Positions 34,515 through 44,599 of a stretch of 64,000 nt of DNA are shown one piece after another. Each line of letters opens with the position of its first letter. Within the stretch, counting starts at the first letter, position 1. Source of the DNA: Ascaphus truei. Taxonomy: Eukaryota; Chordata; Amphibia; Anura; Ascaphidae. The notes below the pieces were generated by a model. That model was not told the DNA's origin, did no database searches, and saw only the letters and a program-made list of their open reading frames with translations. The translations under genes and the position numbers were made by a program. Location: assembly GCA_036426205.1 (NCBI GenBank), contig CM071568.1:37146980-37210979 (forward strand). The letters are read 5' to 3'.

Positions 34515-36044
34515 TCAGGAGCGGTTCTCTTCGCCTGGACGATAGGCGATAGGTACGGTAGGCACCACTGGACAGCTATCTTCTAAGGGGGACACCTCCG
34601 CCAGGACGCGATGATGAGGTGAGCCCATCGCCCGGGTGATCCTACCTTTGGAGCCGCCAGGCTCCGCGATCACCGGGGAGCTCACACCCGACACCCCTGG
34701 GGCAGTCAACTCACCCTTGTCGTCGTCACCAGGTACTGATCCCAAGCCTGGGACCGCTGGTACCTCGGTGCTAGGCCGGACTGGCCGTTGCAGGGCACAC
34801 GGGCCCACAGCAGGGTCCGCAGCATCTGGATACACCTCCTCTAGGGTACACAGACCCACAGCAGGCTCTGTATCAGCTGAGATAGTTGGCTCGGTGACTT
34901 CACTAGGGTGGTCCGCCGGCAGGCGCATCACCATGAGTGGTTGGTCGCAGGAATCACTAAAAGAAGATGGGGGTATAGACACCTTACCCTGTGATTCCGG
35001 AATCGGCGGTTCTGGGCTCTGTGGTTCCTGCTCGGGAACCGTGTCTGGAACCGACATCTGGGGTTCCAGCATCTGTGACTCTGCCTTCAGCGGATCCGGC
35101 TCTGAACCTGAGTCTAGAATATCCCCTTGGACACACGGGCCCTCCACAACCTCCACATCTGAGGTAGGTGGACTAGCAGCGGCTTCAACCGCCTGGGTAG
35201 AGACATCAGGCGCCTCCTCTTCTTCGGTTGGTTCCGGAGGCAAGAGTATGATAGACTTTAAGAACCAGGCACCGCAACAGTCACATTGGGGCTCCCACGC
35301 CAGTGCATCTCTAGAACAGTCACAAGTGGGGCTAAAACACTGGATACCCAGTTCTCCGTCCACCTCGATTTCCTTGAAGTCGAGCGGTAACTGAGACAGG
35401 ACGGCTCCCTGTGCATGGGCTTCTTGCAGGCAGGGGCACACTAGCACAACGTCGTCTATTCCTGGCGCTTGCCAGGGCACATACACATTAGGGTGTAACC
35501 CCTGGCAGCCTATCTCCTTCTCAGGGGAAGAATAATCTGTTTCCGCAACAGTGTCCTCCTCTCCCTCTGGTGGTTCTGTAGGCTTCGGCAGTTTGGGTTG
35601 CAGGAACTGTGCCGCACAGTCAGGACACTCAGGCCCTCGGGTTAATTCACCGACGGGGCAATCACATTCACTTAGGCAGCAGTGCATCCATTCTTCCCCA
35701 TCTACCACTGTCCTCGTGAGTGCTACAGGTACCCTAGGCGACCCGTCTGCCCAGCCACCAGTCACCTCCCAGTCTCTGAACGCACACGGGCATAATGCTA
35801 TTGGCAATACTGAACGTGGGGACCATATGACTCTATACAGCCCGGGGTGTTCTTCTCTGCATCCCGTACTTTCCTCAGGGGGAACAGAAATCGCTGATTG
35901 CTGCTCACTGTGCTCACTCCTATGGTGGGGGCGGGGCTCGGATTTCCCGCCAGTCCCGGATAACTGTTTGCAACATTTTCCCGTGCGGCCGGGAATTCTG
36001 CATGTGGCTTCCTCCGCATTGAGGGCTTCCCCATGGCGAAACAA
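34515..36044 (-). CDS. Element-encoded protein with two tandem eight-cysteine modules
   Basis: A frame of 510 codons is open on the minus strand directly downstream of the 5' LTR. It has no early ATG: the best ATG is at 36034 (MGKPSMRRKPHAEF) in another frame, so one frameshift near the start is likely. Residue numbers count from 36044. Two copies of an approximately 85-residue module lie at residues 61-149 and 179-262. Each has GC, then CPC 23 residues later, then C-x4-C-D-C, then P-x-C-x2-C-x3-F-L. The spacings C-22-C-x-C, C-4-C-x-C and C-10-C-2-C are identical in both copies; only the middle gap differs (34 versus 30). Paired cysteines suggest zinc binding. Residues about 263-480 are acidic and proline-rich, probably disordered. 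No gag, RT or known domain was recognised. Function unknown. Confidence 0.65.
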   Translation of the reverse strand: MFRHGEALNAEEATCRIPGRTGKCCKQLSGTGGKSEPRPHHRSEHSEQQSAISVPPEESTGCREEHPGLYRVIWSPRSVLPIALCPCAFRDWEVTGGWADGSPRVPVALTRTVVDGEEWMHCCLSECDCPVGELTRGPECPDCAAQFLQPKLPKPTEPPEGEEDTVAETDYSSPEKEIGCQGLHPNVYVPWQAPGIDDVVLVCPCLQEAHAQGAVLSQLPLDFKEIEVDGELGIQCFSPTCDCSRDALAWEPQCDCCGAWFLKSIILLPPEPTEEEEAPDVSTQAVEAAASPPTSDVEVVEGPCVQGDILDSGSEPDPLKAESQMLEPQMSVPDTVPEQEPQSPEPPIPESQGKVSIPPSSFSDSCDQPLMVMRLPADHPSEVTEPTISADTEPAVGLCTLEEVYPDAADPAVGPCALQRPVRPSTEVPAVPGLGSVPGDDDKGELTAPGVSGVSSPVIAEPGGSKGRITRAMGSPHHRVLAEVSPLEDSCPVVPTVPIAYRPGEENRS

Positions 36045-36111
36045 AAATAGGACACAATTTAGAAAAATTTACAGGGCACCCCAGGTCTGATATCTAAGCA
36101 GCGCCTCCAAA

Positions 36112-37569
36112 TGTAGCCCTTTTTCTGAACCCTCCCAAAGGAACCACTGGCCACTGTATAACACCTGCGGCTCCAGGAGATCTGAGCCTCCGCTAGCTAG
36201 GAGCCTGGGGTAACACTTACACATTTCCTTAACGCAGCGCCTCCACTTACCCAGGATCCCCGTGATGTGAGATTCCCCTGGGCAAGAAACATACAACACC
36301 TTATGATAACCAATACCTTTTACTTAAGAACATACACACATATATCAACAATAGAATAACAGGTGCCCCTCTACAGAGGAGACACTAATAACCAAGGCGT
36401 CTCACCAAACGCTTCCCCCAACACCGAGTGATCCCACCCAGTGTCCATAGGATCCCCACCCAATGTCCCGCACTCTTGCAGAGAGAGGATATGGGTGACT
36501 GCGCAGTCACTATTAAGCTAAGGGCCCGTTGGTGCACTTGTGGATGTAATAGTACCTGCCGAGCACTCCAGTACTTGGATCAGCAACTGCTTCACAAAGG
36601 ATCCGTCGCTCGGTGATTCCATCTGATCCCAAACAGGTCCTTTGCATGAGGACCGCCAAGGGCGATCTCACCCTGGATATAGTCTCTGTGGGCCCCGACT
36701 TGAGCCCGAACCTCTTCACAGGAACCGCAGCGTCCGCTGGCACTACGTGACACGGTCCCTAATCTAGGGCCTGTCCCTGTAGCACCACAAACTGGGGAGT
36801 GAGGACCTATCTGGGACCTAAGGGGTTAATAGCCTGCTCCACTCCCCTAACTCTTCCCAGTCCTGACTCTAGCTAATACTAACAGCGCCTGCAGCAAACA
36901 CACTACACACACACAGTCAACCTGCAGCAACAACACACAGCACATGCTGCACACACTGTGCCTACTTGTCAGCACTCACAGCACTACCAACCGTGACACT
37001 GACAAGCCTGCACCCTCACACACCTAAGGGCAGAGTCCCTAACCTAGGGGCTGTCCCTCAGTACCTACCCACTACCCTGTTGGGGATTGGGGCCTGCCTG
37101 GGACTTGGGGACCCTTACCTGGTGCAGGAGCCACTTGCTCCTTACACCCTTCCTCCCCCTACCTGCTCCCAGCTTCAACTGCCAAACGTGGTCCCCGCAA
37201 CATTGTAGCCTTCCTCCACAGGAGAAGCTGCAAAACCCTATTTACTGGCTGGCTGCACGTGATGTGGGTGAAAGAGCAATCCCCAGAGGCTGCTGGGAAT
37301 TGTAGTCCACTCAGGACCTCTTTAGCATTGGAACCGCGTGCGCTACCCTTACTGCGCCTGTGCGACCAATGCGCACGCTCGCGCAACCTGTCATGGCGGC
37401 CCCCGCTAGCCGAGTACGCCGCAGAGACTCTGGGGACTCGGATCGCTCCCTGCTCTGGCCCCCACCTTTGCGTTGTGCCGGTGGGTCCGTCGCTGCCTCC
37501 GGCGGCACCCGCGATCGCTCGGCACTTGCGGAGGTGGGTCAGTGAGTACAAAATAAACCCGGGGCTACA
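36112..37569 (-). mobile_element. 5' LTR (full length, 1458 bp)
   Basis: Its ends match the shorter LTR at 32769..32960: about 80 bp at the 36112 side (TAGCCCTTTTTCTGAACCC) and about 110 bp at the other (CCCCCACCTTTGCGTTGTGC). The middle 1.27 kb is unique to this copy. It includes a partial internal duplication (GGCCTGTCCC near 36769 and GGGCTGTCCC near 37047, each followed by a CTGGGAC-rich stretch) and a CpG-rich part (about 37320..37545). The sequence next to it inside the element, GGAGGCGCTGC on the minus strand, is the probable primer-binding region. Confidence 0.8.
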
Positions 37570-37573
37570 GTAG

Positions 37574-38455
37574 TATTACTGCTTTCATGTTTCCTACAAT
37601 TGTAAGCGGCTTATTTTTTATGACTTACTTTTGATTCTTCTCTCAATGTCAATCAACAAAACTTTCTATGTATGGCTACTGAAGTTGACTTGAACATTCA
37701 GACTCCCAACAAAAAATAGAAAATCTACATGTCTGTTCCAAGGAAATATGACTTCAAGTGTAACCTAAATATGTTGTAAACACAGTGTCTTCCTTGTTAG
37801 ATAATTCAGTGACTCAGAAGTCTGCACATTTTAAAATTAATGTTCTGCAATCATTTGTTTAAAAGTAATTCTCTTGTTTTCAGATTCAATTAACATTGCT
37901 TAAACAAGCCACATATCAATAGTATTTTGGTATGCCTGGCTGTCTGCATGGTATGGGGATATAGCTTATTATTATTATTATTATTATTATTAATAATCTA
38001 AAATTACTATATCTTTTGATTTGATATCATTCTAATTTCAGTTATATCTCATTTGAAGCCCTATAAACTTATCTCTGCCTTGTTCATTTTATGATGATGC
38101 CAGTTGCGTATATTGTATATCTAATATATACTTCTCCCATAATCAAGCGTGCAATGGGTCTTCCTTGTAATCGATTGTATGTTTCTGATTTTGTATGTGT
38201 AGCACACCTACACCCAAAAAATTCCTGCACTACTGATTGTGGACTTTTTTGTTGAACTACATATAAGTTAGGTGATGTAATTATGTGAGGCACAAAGGTA
38301 TGTCTAAATGTGACTTGCACGCACCTAGTGCACCAGTTTGTATGAATGTAATACTGTATGTTTGTATAATATGTATTGTTTTTTTGAAGTGAAACTTCTT
38401 TAGTGGCACCTCTGATGGGATAAAACTGGATAGATGGGGAGGCGAAATGTGAAAC
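37574..38455. other. AT-rich intron-like sequence
   Basis: No exon was seen. A (TTA)n microsatellite lies at about 37968..37995. Confidence 0.55.
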
Positions 38456-38756
38456 GGAAGTGACGTCACGTAATGGACGCCGCTCCGCTCACACGCCCCC
38501 CCCTGTCACATGTGGCGGCGCACCCCTCACCCTCCCACACACCCACACCTAGTTGCTCACATGCGGCGGCGATAGCCGCCGCTCCTAACTGCCACGGCGC
38601 CGCTGTTCCGCCGCCCGCTGCCATGCCGCGCGCCACGCATGCGCAGAAGTGGCTGGAAGCGGCGCCGTTCCCCGCCCACTGCCATGCCGCGCGCCACGCA
38701 TGCGCAGAAGCGGCTGGCAGCGGCACCTGGGAATAGGGTGGTTTGAGCGCGCCGCC

Positions 38757-38789
38757 GGGGGGGGGGGGGGGGGGGGGGGGCCCCCCCCC
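38757..38789. repeat. G24C9 homopolymer junction
   Basis: Twenty-four G followed directly by nine C, between the two 302-bp units. Such a run is both a strong hairpin/G-quadruplex former and a common place for sequencing or assembly error. Confidence 0.9.
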
Positions 38790-39041
38790 TGTCACATATC
38801 GCCGCCGCCGCCGCTCCTAATCGCCGCCTCACCCTCCCACACACCCACACCTAGTTGCTCACATGCGGCGGCGATAGCTGCCGCTCCTAACTGCCACGGC
38901 GCCGCTGTTCCGCCACCCGCTGCCATGCCGCGCGCCACGCATGCGCAGAAGTGGCTGGCAGCGGCGCCGTTCCCCGCCCACTGCCATGCCGCGCGCCACG
39001 CATGCGCAGAAGCGGCTGGCAGCGGCGCCTGGGAATAGGGT

Positions 39042-39175
39042 GGTTTGAGCGCGCCGCCGGGGGGGGTGGGGAAGGGGGGAGCTTGAGTGCGCCGCCGGGT
39101 TGTGGGGAAGGGGGGAGCTTGAGCACGCCGCCGGGTTGTGGGGAAGGGGGGAGCTTGAGCGCGCCGCCGGGGCAT
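39042..39175. repeat. Short minisatellite, about 38-bp unit
   Basis: About four copies of GCTTGAGCGCGCCGCCGGG plus TTGTGGGGAAGGGGG, with small variations, close the CpG-rich block. Confidence 0.85.
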
Positions 39176-39184
39176 GTCTGATAC

Positions 39185-39625
39185 TGCCCCACAGATTACA
39201 GCTCTCTTGCAAATTAAGTCCAGGGAACACATCACTGTACACACACAAAACTCTGGTGCCCAACATTAACCACTTGGATATCAGAGTACAATCCAAACGA
39301 CAAAAGGGAAGCAGAACAGGGCTTCACCTTTAATTTTGGAATTGAAAATTGCTGATGCAACATGTGCATGCGAAATACCTATCTATGTTCGGCAGTATTA
39401 GGCGATTTCCTTTTTTATTTGGAACGATTTATGTCATAGGACAAGCTTTCGAGAGTTTTCCTCTCTGCCTCATGTCAACAATACTGATTGACAAAAGGAA
39501 TCTATGGCTAAAACAGTGTGGGAGAGCGGGGGGGGGATTTTTATTTTTAAATCATTTATGGAATGACCCGGTTGAGAGAAATGATGTCCGACAGGTGAGC
39601 AGTATCTTCCTTCTTCATGGTATAG
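39185..39625. other. Intron-like sequence
   Basis: No gene was recognised. A G-rich run lies near 39525. Confidence 0.45.
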
Positions 39626-39627
39626 TA

Positions 39628-40678
39628 CAGGCATACCCCGCTTTAACATACGCAATGGGACCGGAGCATGTATGTAAAGTGAAAATGTACTTAAAGTGAA
39701 GCACTATTTTTTTTCCACTTTACGATGCATGTACTGTTCTGCAGACATCATATATATGCATAACTAATGTCAATAATGCATTTGTAACCAAAATAAATAC
39801 AGTAGGCTTTATAGAAAGAAAATCTTTAATGTCAGCTAATTTTTTCTTACTAGTGCCCCCACAAAATACATACCAAAAAAACCCATCCCTCTAAATACAT
39901 GTAACCCCACCCCGCCAATACATATTAAAAATGCCCCCGCCAATACATATTAAAAATGCCCCCGCCAATACATTTTTAAAAGACCCACACCGCCTCAATA
40001 CATTTTTAAAAGCCCTCACATCACCCCCCCCGATGTCCCTCACATCACCCCCCCACCCCATGTCCCTCATATCACCCCCCCATGTCCCTCACATCACACC
40101 ACCCCCTGCATGTCCCTCCTCCCTTTCTTTCCCTACCTCAAGCAGCGTGCAGGTTGCGGGCGGCAGAAGCATGGCAGTCAGAGGCGGCACACGCACGCTA
40201 GAGCGCGGCTCTGAGCGGGCTCGGGGGAGTGATCGGAAGAACCGAGGGGGGGGGGGAGTAATCGGAAGAACCGGGGGGGCTCGGGGGAGTGATCGGAAGA
40301 ACCGAGGGGGGGGGGGAGTAATCGGAATAGCCAGGGAGAGGGTAAGGTGACCGGAAGAGCCAGGGAAAGAGGGAGGGGGGCGGGGGGTGATCGGAATAGC
40401 CAGGAAGAGGGGAAGGTGATTGGAAGAGCCAGGGAGAGGATGAACCGGGGAACAGAAGAGCTGGGGGAGCCGGGGAACGGAAGGGCTGGGGGAGCCAGGT
40501 GAAGGAAGAGCCGGGGAGAGGAAGAGAGGGCACACCGCCACAGCACGCACACGCCGCCCCCTGGTGTCCGTACTCGCGAAGCACGCGTACGTACACAGGG
40601 GGTAAGGTGCAATTAAAAAAAAATGTACGTACTTGCGAGTGTACGTAAAGCGAGTGTATGTAAAACGGGGTATGCCTG
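39628..40678. mobile_element. Tigger-like (pogo/Tc1-mariner) MITE, 1051 bp
   Basis: Inverted ends CAGGCATACCCCGCTTTAAC (left) and the complement CAGGCATACCCCGTTTTACA (right), flanked by TA on both sides. The CAGGCATACC start is that of Tigger elements. No transposase is encoded. The interior carries a short AATACATATTAAAAATGCCC repeat (about 39916..40010) and a CpG- and G-rich minisatellite built on GATCGGAAGAACCG (about 40220..40460). Open frames in the interior are repeat translations. Confidence 0.85.
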
Positions 40679-40680
40679 TA

Positions 40681-41315
40681 TTTTGATTCTTCTTTTTTGG
40701 GTTATAATCACGCTCCCCCTGAAACTTGTGTAGTGATATATGTGGAGAAGGATTTCGGAAACAAGTCCTCGCCAGAGGTTTATGAGCCATGTTTATACCC
40801 ATCTTTAACACTATATATTAATATAATATTCACTTGTAACACTTTTATAAATTATAATCATTGATTCATTTCACTCTATGATACACTGTGTAGTAATCGC
40901 TGACCAATATCACTGTGTGGTGTTAGCTTTGGTTTTAATTAAAACATCTCTTATACTTCTACCACATCTAAAATAAAAGAGTGGCTTTTCTATAAATAGA
41001 GTTTCAGACAGTATGAAGGATATTTGTAGAATGCTCCAGTTTCTGTAAATACTATTTTTTAATTCTCTTGAAATTGTACTGTACGAAGGTTGTCAGCCAT
41101 TTTCTGACATTCCGAATGTCACCACTGCTCTGATATTGGTCTTGGGTAAAATACTAGAGATGTATAATGATGCCCTTCACACATTCACAGCTCTATTTCA
41201 ACACATTCCCATTTACTTTTCAACTACTTACCAGGAAGCCATTGAAACACACCAACCTTCACCCTCTCCCCACCCCCTGAGCCCTATGTTTCCACTATCC
41301 TTTACTTTTAGATTG
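40681..41315. other. Intron-like sequence
   Basis: No gene or repeat was recognised. Confidence 0.5.
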
Positions 41316-41317
41316 TA

Positions 41318-41461
41318 AGCTCCTTGTATTAAGGCCCTCCTTGCCTACTTCTTCAATGTATGTTAATGTTTGACATTTTTTGGTTCAGTATGCCAACCGT
41401 ATTTTGTACTGCACTGCGGATTATGTTGGCACTTTATAAATAAATGAAATAATAATAATTA
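41318..41461 (+). mobile_element. L2-like LINE/SINE 3' tail
   Basis: GATTGTAAGCTCCTTGTATT near 41313, then TTATGTTGGCACTTTATAAA and an AATAATAATT end. This is the characteristic L2-like 3' end, in plus orientation. Confidence 0.7.
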
Positions 41462-41584
41462 TCTCCCAAGTTCACTGGAGTTTCTCATTGTGCATTTCCT
41501 TAACTATGCTGTATTTTTTATGGCTTTACAAGAACTATTTACACTACATTATATAAATTTGAATACATTAATAAAAAAATTAAA

Positions 41585-41588
<4 letters not shown>

Positions 41589-41630
<42 letters not shown>

Positions 41631-41632
41631 AA
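41589..41632. repeat. (AT)n microsatellite
   Basis: A run of AT dinucleotides with one TTT interruption. Confidence 0.9.
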
Positions 41633-42044
41633 ATGGTCCTGTTGTGGACTGAAACTTTGAACATGAAATAAACACCTGCTAACCCTTCCACAAGTCCTGT
41701 GAGTACAGTGATGATAAAGCTGCTAGCACTACACCTATATATATATATACCTGAGTGGTGAATAAGGAAACATTTTTCAGTACCATAAATAAACTCCCAT
41801 GCCAGAAGCTAGACCTTAAAACCCAAATAAATACTTATGACATATGTGCAGCTGTTTTTTAAATCCTTGGTTAAAGAAAAGCTCTCTCATCTCTAATTCT
41901 GTCAATGACCTCATGCTGTTGACATTAAAGACTGAACAGAAGCTGACTATATGAGAACAGAAACATCTGCGCTTCATCAAACTTCTGAAAAGTAGAGATG
42001 GGCGAACTTGGCAAAGTGCAATCTGTGTTGACAGTAGAGCTACC

Positions 42045-42130
42045 CAGCAGCTGGTTTAGCTCACCGCTATAGATTCTGCCTGGAATAGCAGAGGATATGG
42101 GTTCTGATCCGTTAGAGCATGACACTTATA
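42045..42130 (+). mobile_element. tRNA-derived SINE fragment
   Basis: GGTTTAGCTCACCGC resembles a pol III A box, and GGTTCTGATCC, about 45 bp later, a B box with one change. The stretch does not fold convincingly into a complete tRNA cloverleaf with an acceptor stem, so a SINE head is more likely than a working tRNA gene. Confidence 0.5.
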
Positions 42131-42189
42131 CCCCCTTACTCACAAGGTGCCTGAGGCTTGTCCATATAGATCTTCTGCAAAGCCTTTTT

Positions 42190-43580
42190 AGGACGTGTGG
42201 GGTGTGAATCATTTAAATGTACTTTGCATATCTCCCAGGTATCTATGGTGTGCTCCTTTTTGATCAAAGGTATGTCTCCTTCCTCTTCCCCCCGCCACAC
42301 CCACCCAAAATATGTGTCTCTCCTCTCCCTTTCCTTCCCTTCCTCTCTACTTCAGGGTCTGAAACCCGGAAAAAATATATATTTTTAAAAACCTGTCTGC
42401 AAATGTTCAGTGATAGAATAAACAACAAATCTGCCTGTTTGAGACTGATCCGTAGATAAAAGGATCTTACTAATTCACAGTGGATTCACATTTTTGTACA
42501 AATGTTACCCATCTTTAATGAAAAGGGCTTCCCGCTGCAGTCTAGGTTTGTGTGCCCCTTCAGCCCAATACTAATTACAGGGATACTAATATTGCCTACT
42601 CTTCTGCTCATCTTTTATATTTACTTAATGTGTTTGGACGCTCTTTGAAACACTACTAATGTTTAAAGCTTACTACTATGCTGCAAACAACTGAGAGCAC
42701 TGCTCATATTTTAAGTAGCATTTGTCCTCCCCCTCCCTTTTTCAGGTACAAACTCATGGTATTGAGGCCTTAAACTCTCCATCTCCACCTCTCCATTTCC
42801 TTACATATCCTTTGAGGTTGTTTGTCATTTGAGATGAGTATTCAGAAAGCATTGTGCAGTTCTACCTATGTCATATTTTTGTCATATTACCACAGAGGAG
42901 GACGAGATGCACATTTTTTAAAGTCAATAGGAACTACATGTATATGGTCTATCACTTCCAAAAATATTTAGGCTACCAGGGGAACTACATTATAAAGTAT
43001 TTTTCTGCTCCTTACAGTAGCATGTGTGGCAAAGGTTGGGGGCAAAAGACCTCGACAGGAAAAATCCCTCTACTCCTGGGAACTTTTTAAGGAGGAAAGT
43101 AGAGAAGCATGAAGAGCAGCAAGGATAGGCCCTGCAATTACTACAAGAGTGCCTTACAGAACTCTTTAAAGTCAGGGACAATGGAACAGCAGATTTCATG
43201 AACACAAGGAGATATCTGGGGGGCAATTAAAATTATTTCATAAAAAGTAGACAATAATTGGGAAGGCATGGGAAGCATCGTGTTACCCAATGTATATGTT
43301 AGAGCAACATGAGATTCTAAGGGTACAGTAGGATACAAGAATGTTCTTGCTGTAGTAGTTATGCAAATTTGTATGACAATTAATCATCTCTTCATTACTC
43401 GGGAATGCGTAAAAATATCATTCAATTCAATATTTTCTCCATATAACCTTGAAATGTTGCCAGAATTAATCAGAAATTGCAGTATATAAAGAGCCATGTT
43501 GTCAGAGATGAATGCTTGCCTAGTAGTAATGATTAATTACTAACATGGGTGTCAACTCACCCAAGCCACTAGGGGTTATT
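42190..43580. other. Intron-like sequence
   Basis: No exon was recognised. Pyrimidine-rich patches near 42280..42360 and short open frames lack family features. Confidence 0.5.
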
Positions 43581-43589
43581 CCAAACAGT

Positions 43590-43960
43590 CCAAATAGCAC
43601 ATTGTGATAAAAAGTCTAAGTAGGTTTTTGTCAGATATATAAAGCTTTATTACTGCACTATAAAGCACAAGGGAACAGTGAGATGACAGAACCATTACAA
43701 AGAAATTAATGGAGAGAGACACGTTTTACACTTCATCATGTAATTTGAGAGAGATTACAGGACACGTCCTCCGAAAATAAGAAGGGACTGACACTCCAGA
43801 GGTCTTCATACAAAAAAGAAGAAATTTGAATCCACACAGATCAATGTTTCGATCAAACACAAAAACCTTTGTCATCTTGACAAAGAGAGGCGTTGGGCAA
43901 GAAGAAGCGTTGTTATGCGAAACCTATGTTGGTGGTTTGTGCGTGTCACCGTCTTAGTGA
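43590..43960. mobile_element. Non-autonomous hairpin-type element
   Basis: Contains AATGTTTCGATCAAACAC and a small hairpin CTTTGTCATCTTGACAAAG near 43867, then GCGTTGTTATGCGAAACC. The motif layout (inverted GTTTCG and CGAAAC with a TTGACAAAG centre) is that of the other foldback elements in the window. Confidence 0.5.
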
Positions 43961-44035
43961 CGTCACAGCGTTAGGTGGAGAGAGGCGGCAATTTTTACAA
44001 TTGTTAAGCGCCTCCTATCTAGGGATAGGTGGCTA

Positions 44036-44400
44036 TGAACTTAATACCCCTTATCACTCTAGTTTGTGAGGCATTAATAAAGATATGGTGATCCAACAAG
44101 GCACCATGCCACAGACCACTGCTATATACACCTTTCGCTATTAGGGAAAGGGAGACCACGATTATACAGTATACACAATACTCTCTACCACTTTAGTCGA
44201 AGAGGCTTTAACTAAGATATGTGATCCATTGAGACACTGTGCCTCATTTAACTATGAAGTATTTTTCTTGGCTGGAGAAGGAGGGACTACAAACCCACAT
44301 ATTCATTACCCTCCACTAGCTTAAGAGGCATTAACAAGATACGGCGATCCTCCGAGACGCCGCACCTTGTGTGTTATGAACCAATTGATATTGAGTGCAA
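44036..44400. repeat. Three diverged tandem units of about 123-134 bp
   Basis: GAGGCATTAATAAAGATATG at 44068, GAGGCTTTAACTAAGATATG at 44202 and GAGGCATTAACAAGATACGG at 44325 each head a related block. That block continues into GATCC and a GAGACNC(C/T)G-like stretch. The spacings are 134 and 123 bp. No coding potential is visible. Confidence 0.7.
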
Positions 44401-44599
44401 TTAATGGCCGAACTGTGGCGCGGTACTAACATTTGGAAAGGGGAACTATGATCTCCTGCTTATTCCCCGGGCATTTAGGACATCACAAATCACATGCAGA
44501 GATCATGCACCCTGTGTGCTTCCTTATCATGGTTGAGTTAATTTCCCAATAACACATAACTGCCGTGACCACTTTTTATTTTTATTGACGGTTCAATAG

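Larger units (their letters stand above)
32769..37569 (-). mobile_element. Non-autonomous LTR retrotransposon with 4-bp TSD
   Basis: It is bounded by GTAG at 32765..32768 and GTAG at 37570..37573. Both outer LTR ends are intact: TGTAGCCC on the left and GGGGCTACA on the right in plus reading. A polypurine tract (CGAGGGGGAGAA on the minus strand, plus 32961..32972) abuts the left LTR, and the coding frames are on the minus strand, so transcription runs right to left. After subtracting the nested solo LTR, the interior is about 2.35 kb. It shows no protease, RT, RNase H or integrase, so the element would depend on enzymes from another copy. Family: probably Ty3/gypsy-like, inferred from layout only. 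Confidence 0.8.
38460..39180. repeat. CpG-rich tandem-repeat block
   Basis: A 302-bp unit is repeated: 38528..38755 matches 38830..39057 (CACCCTCCCACACACCCACA through GGTTTGAGCGCGCC). Within each unit a shorter block of about 61 bp, CATGCCGCGCGCCACGCATG onward, occurs twice (about 38621, 38682, 38923 and 38984). CpG is not depleted. Alanine/arginine-rich open frames in several phases are composition artefacts. Confidence 0.85.

Noticed and set aside
34636..36090. Plus-strand open frames of 252 and 179 codons
   Set aside because: They are antisense to the cysteine-module protein and are rich in Ser/Gly as expected for a shadow frame.
38466..39296. Several alanine/proline/arginine-rich frames in a CpG-rich region
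   Set aside because: Overlapping frames on both strands in tandem-repeat DNA; no domain.
39931..40811. Open frames of 139 and 240 codons
   Set aside because: They span the Tigger-like MITE and its minisatellite in opposite directions and show only repeat-derived residues.
42045..42130. Functional tRNA gene
   Set aside because: Only A- and B-box-like pieces are present; no complete acceptor stem or cloverleaf could be drawn.
44036..44400. CRISPR-like spaced repeats
   Set aside because: Units are diverged and over 120 bp, in a eukaryotic intron; not a CRISPR array.
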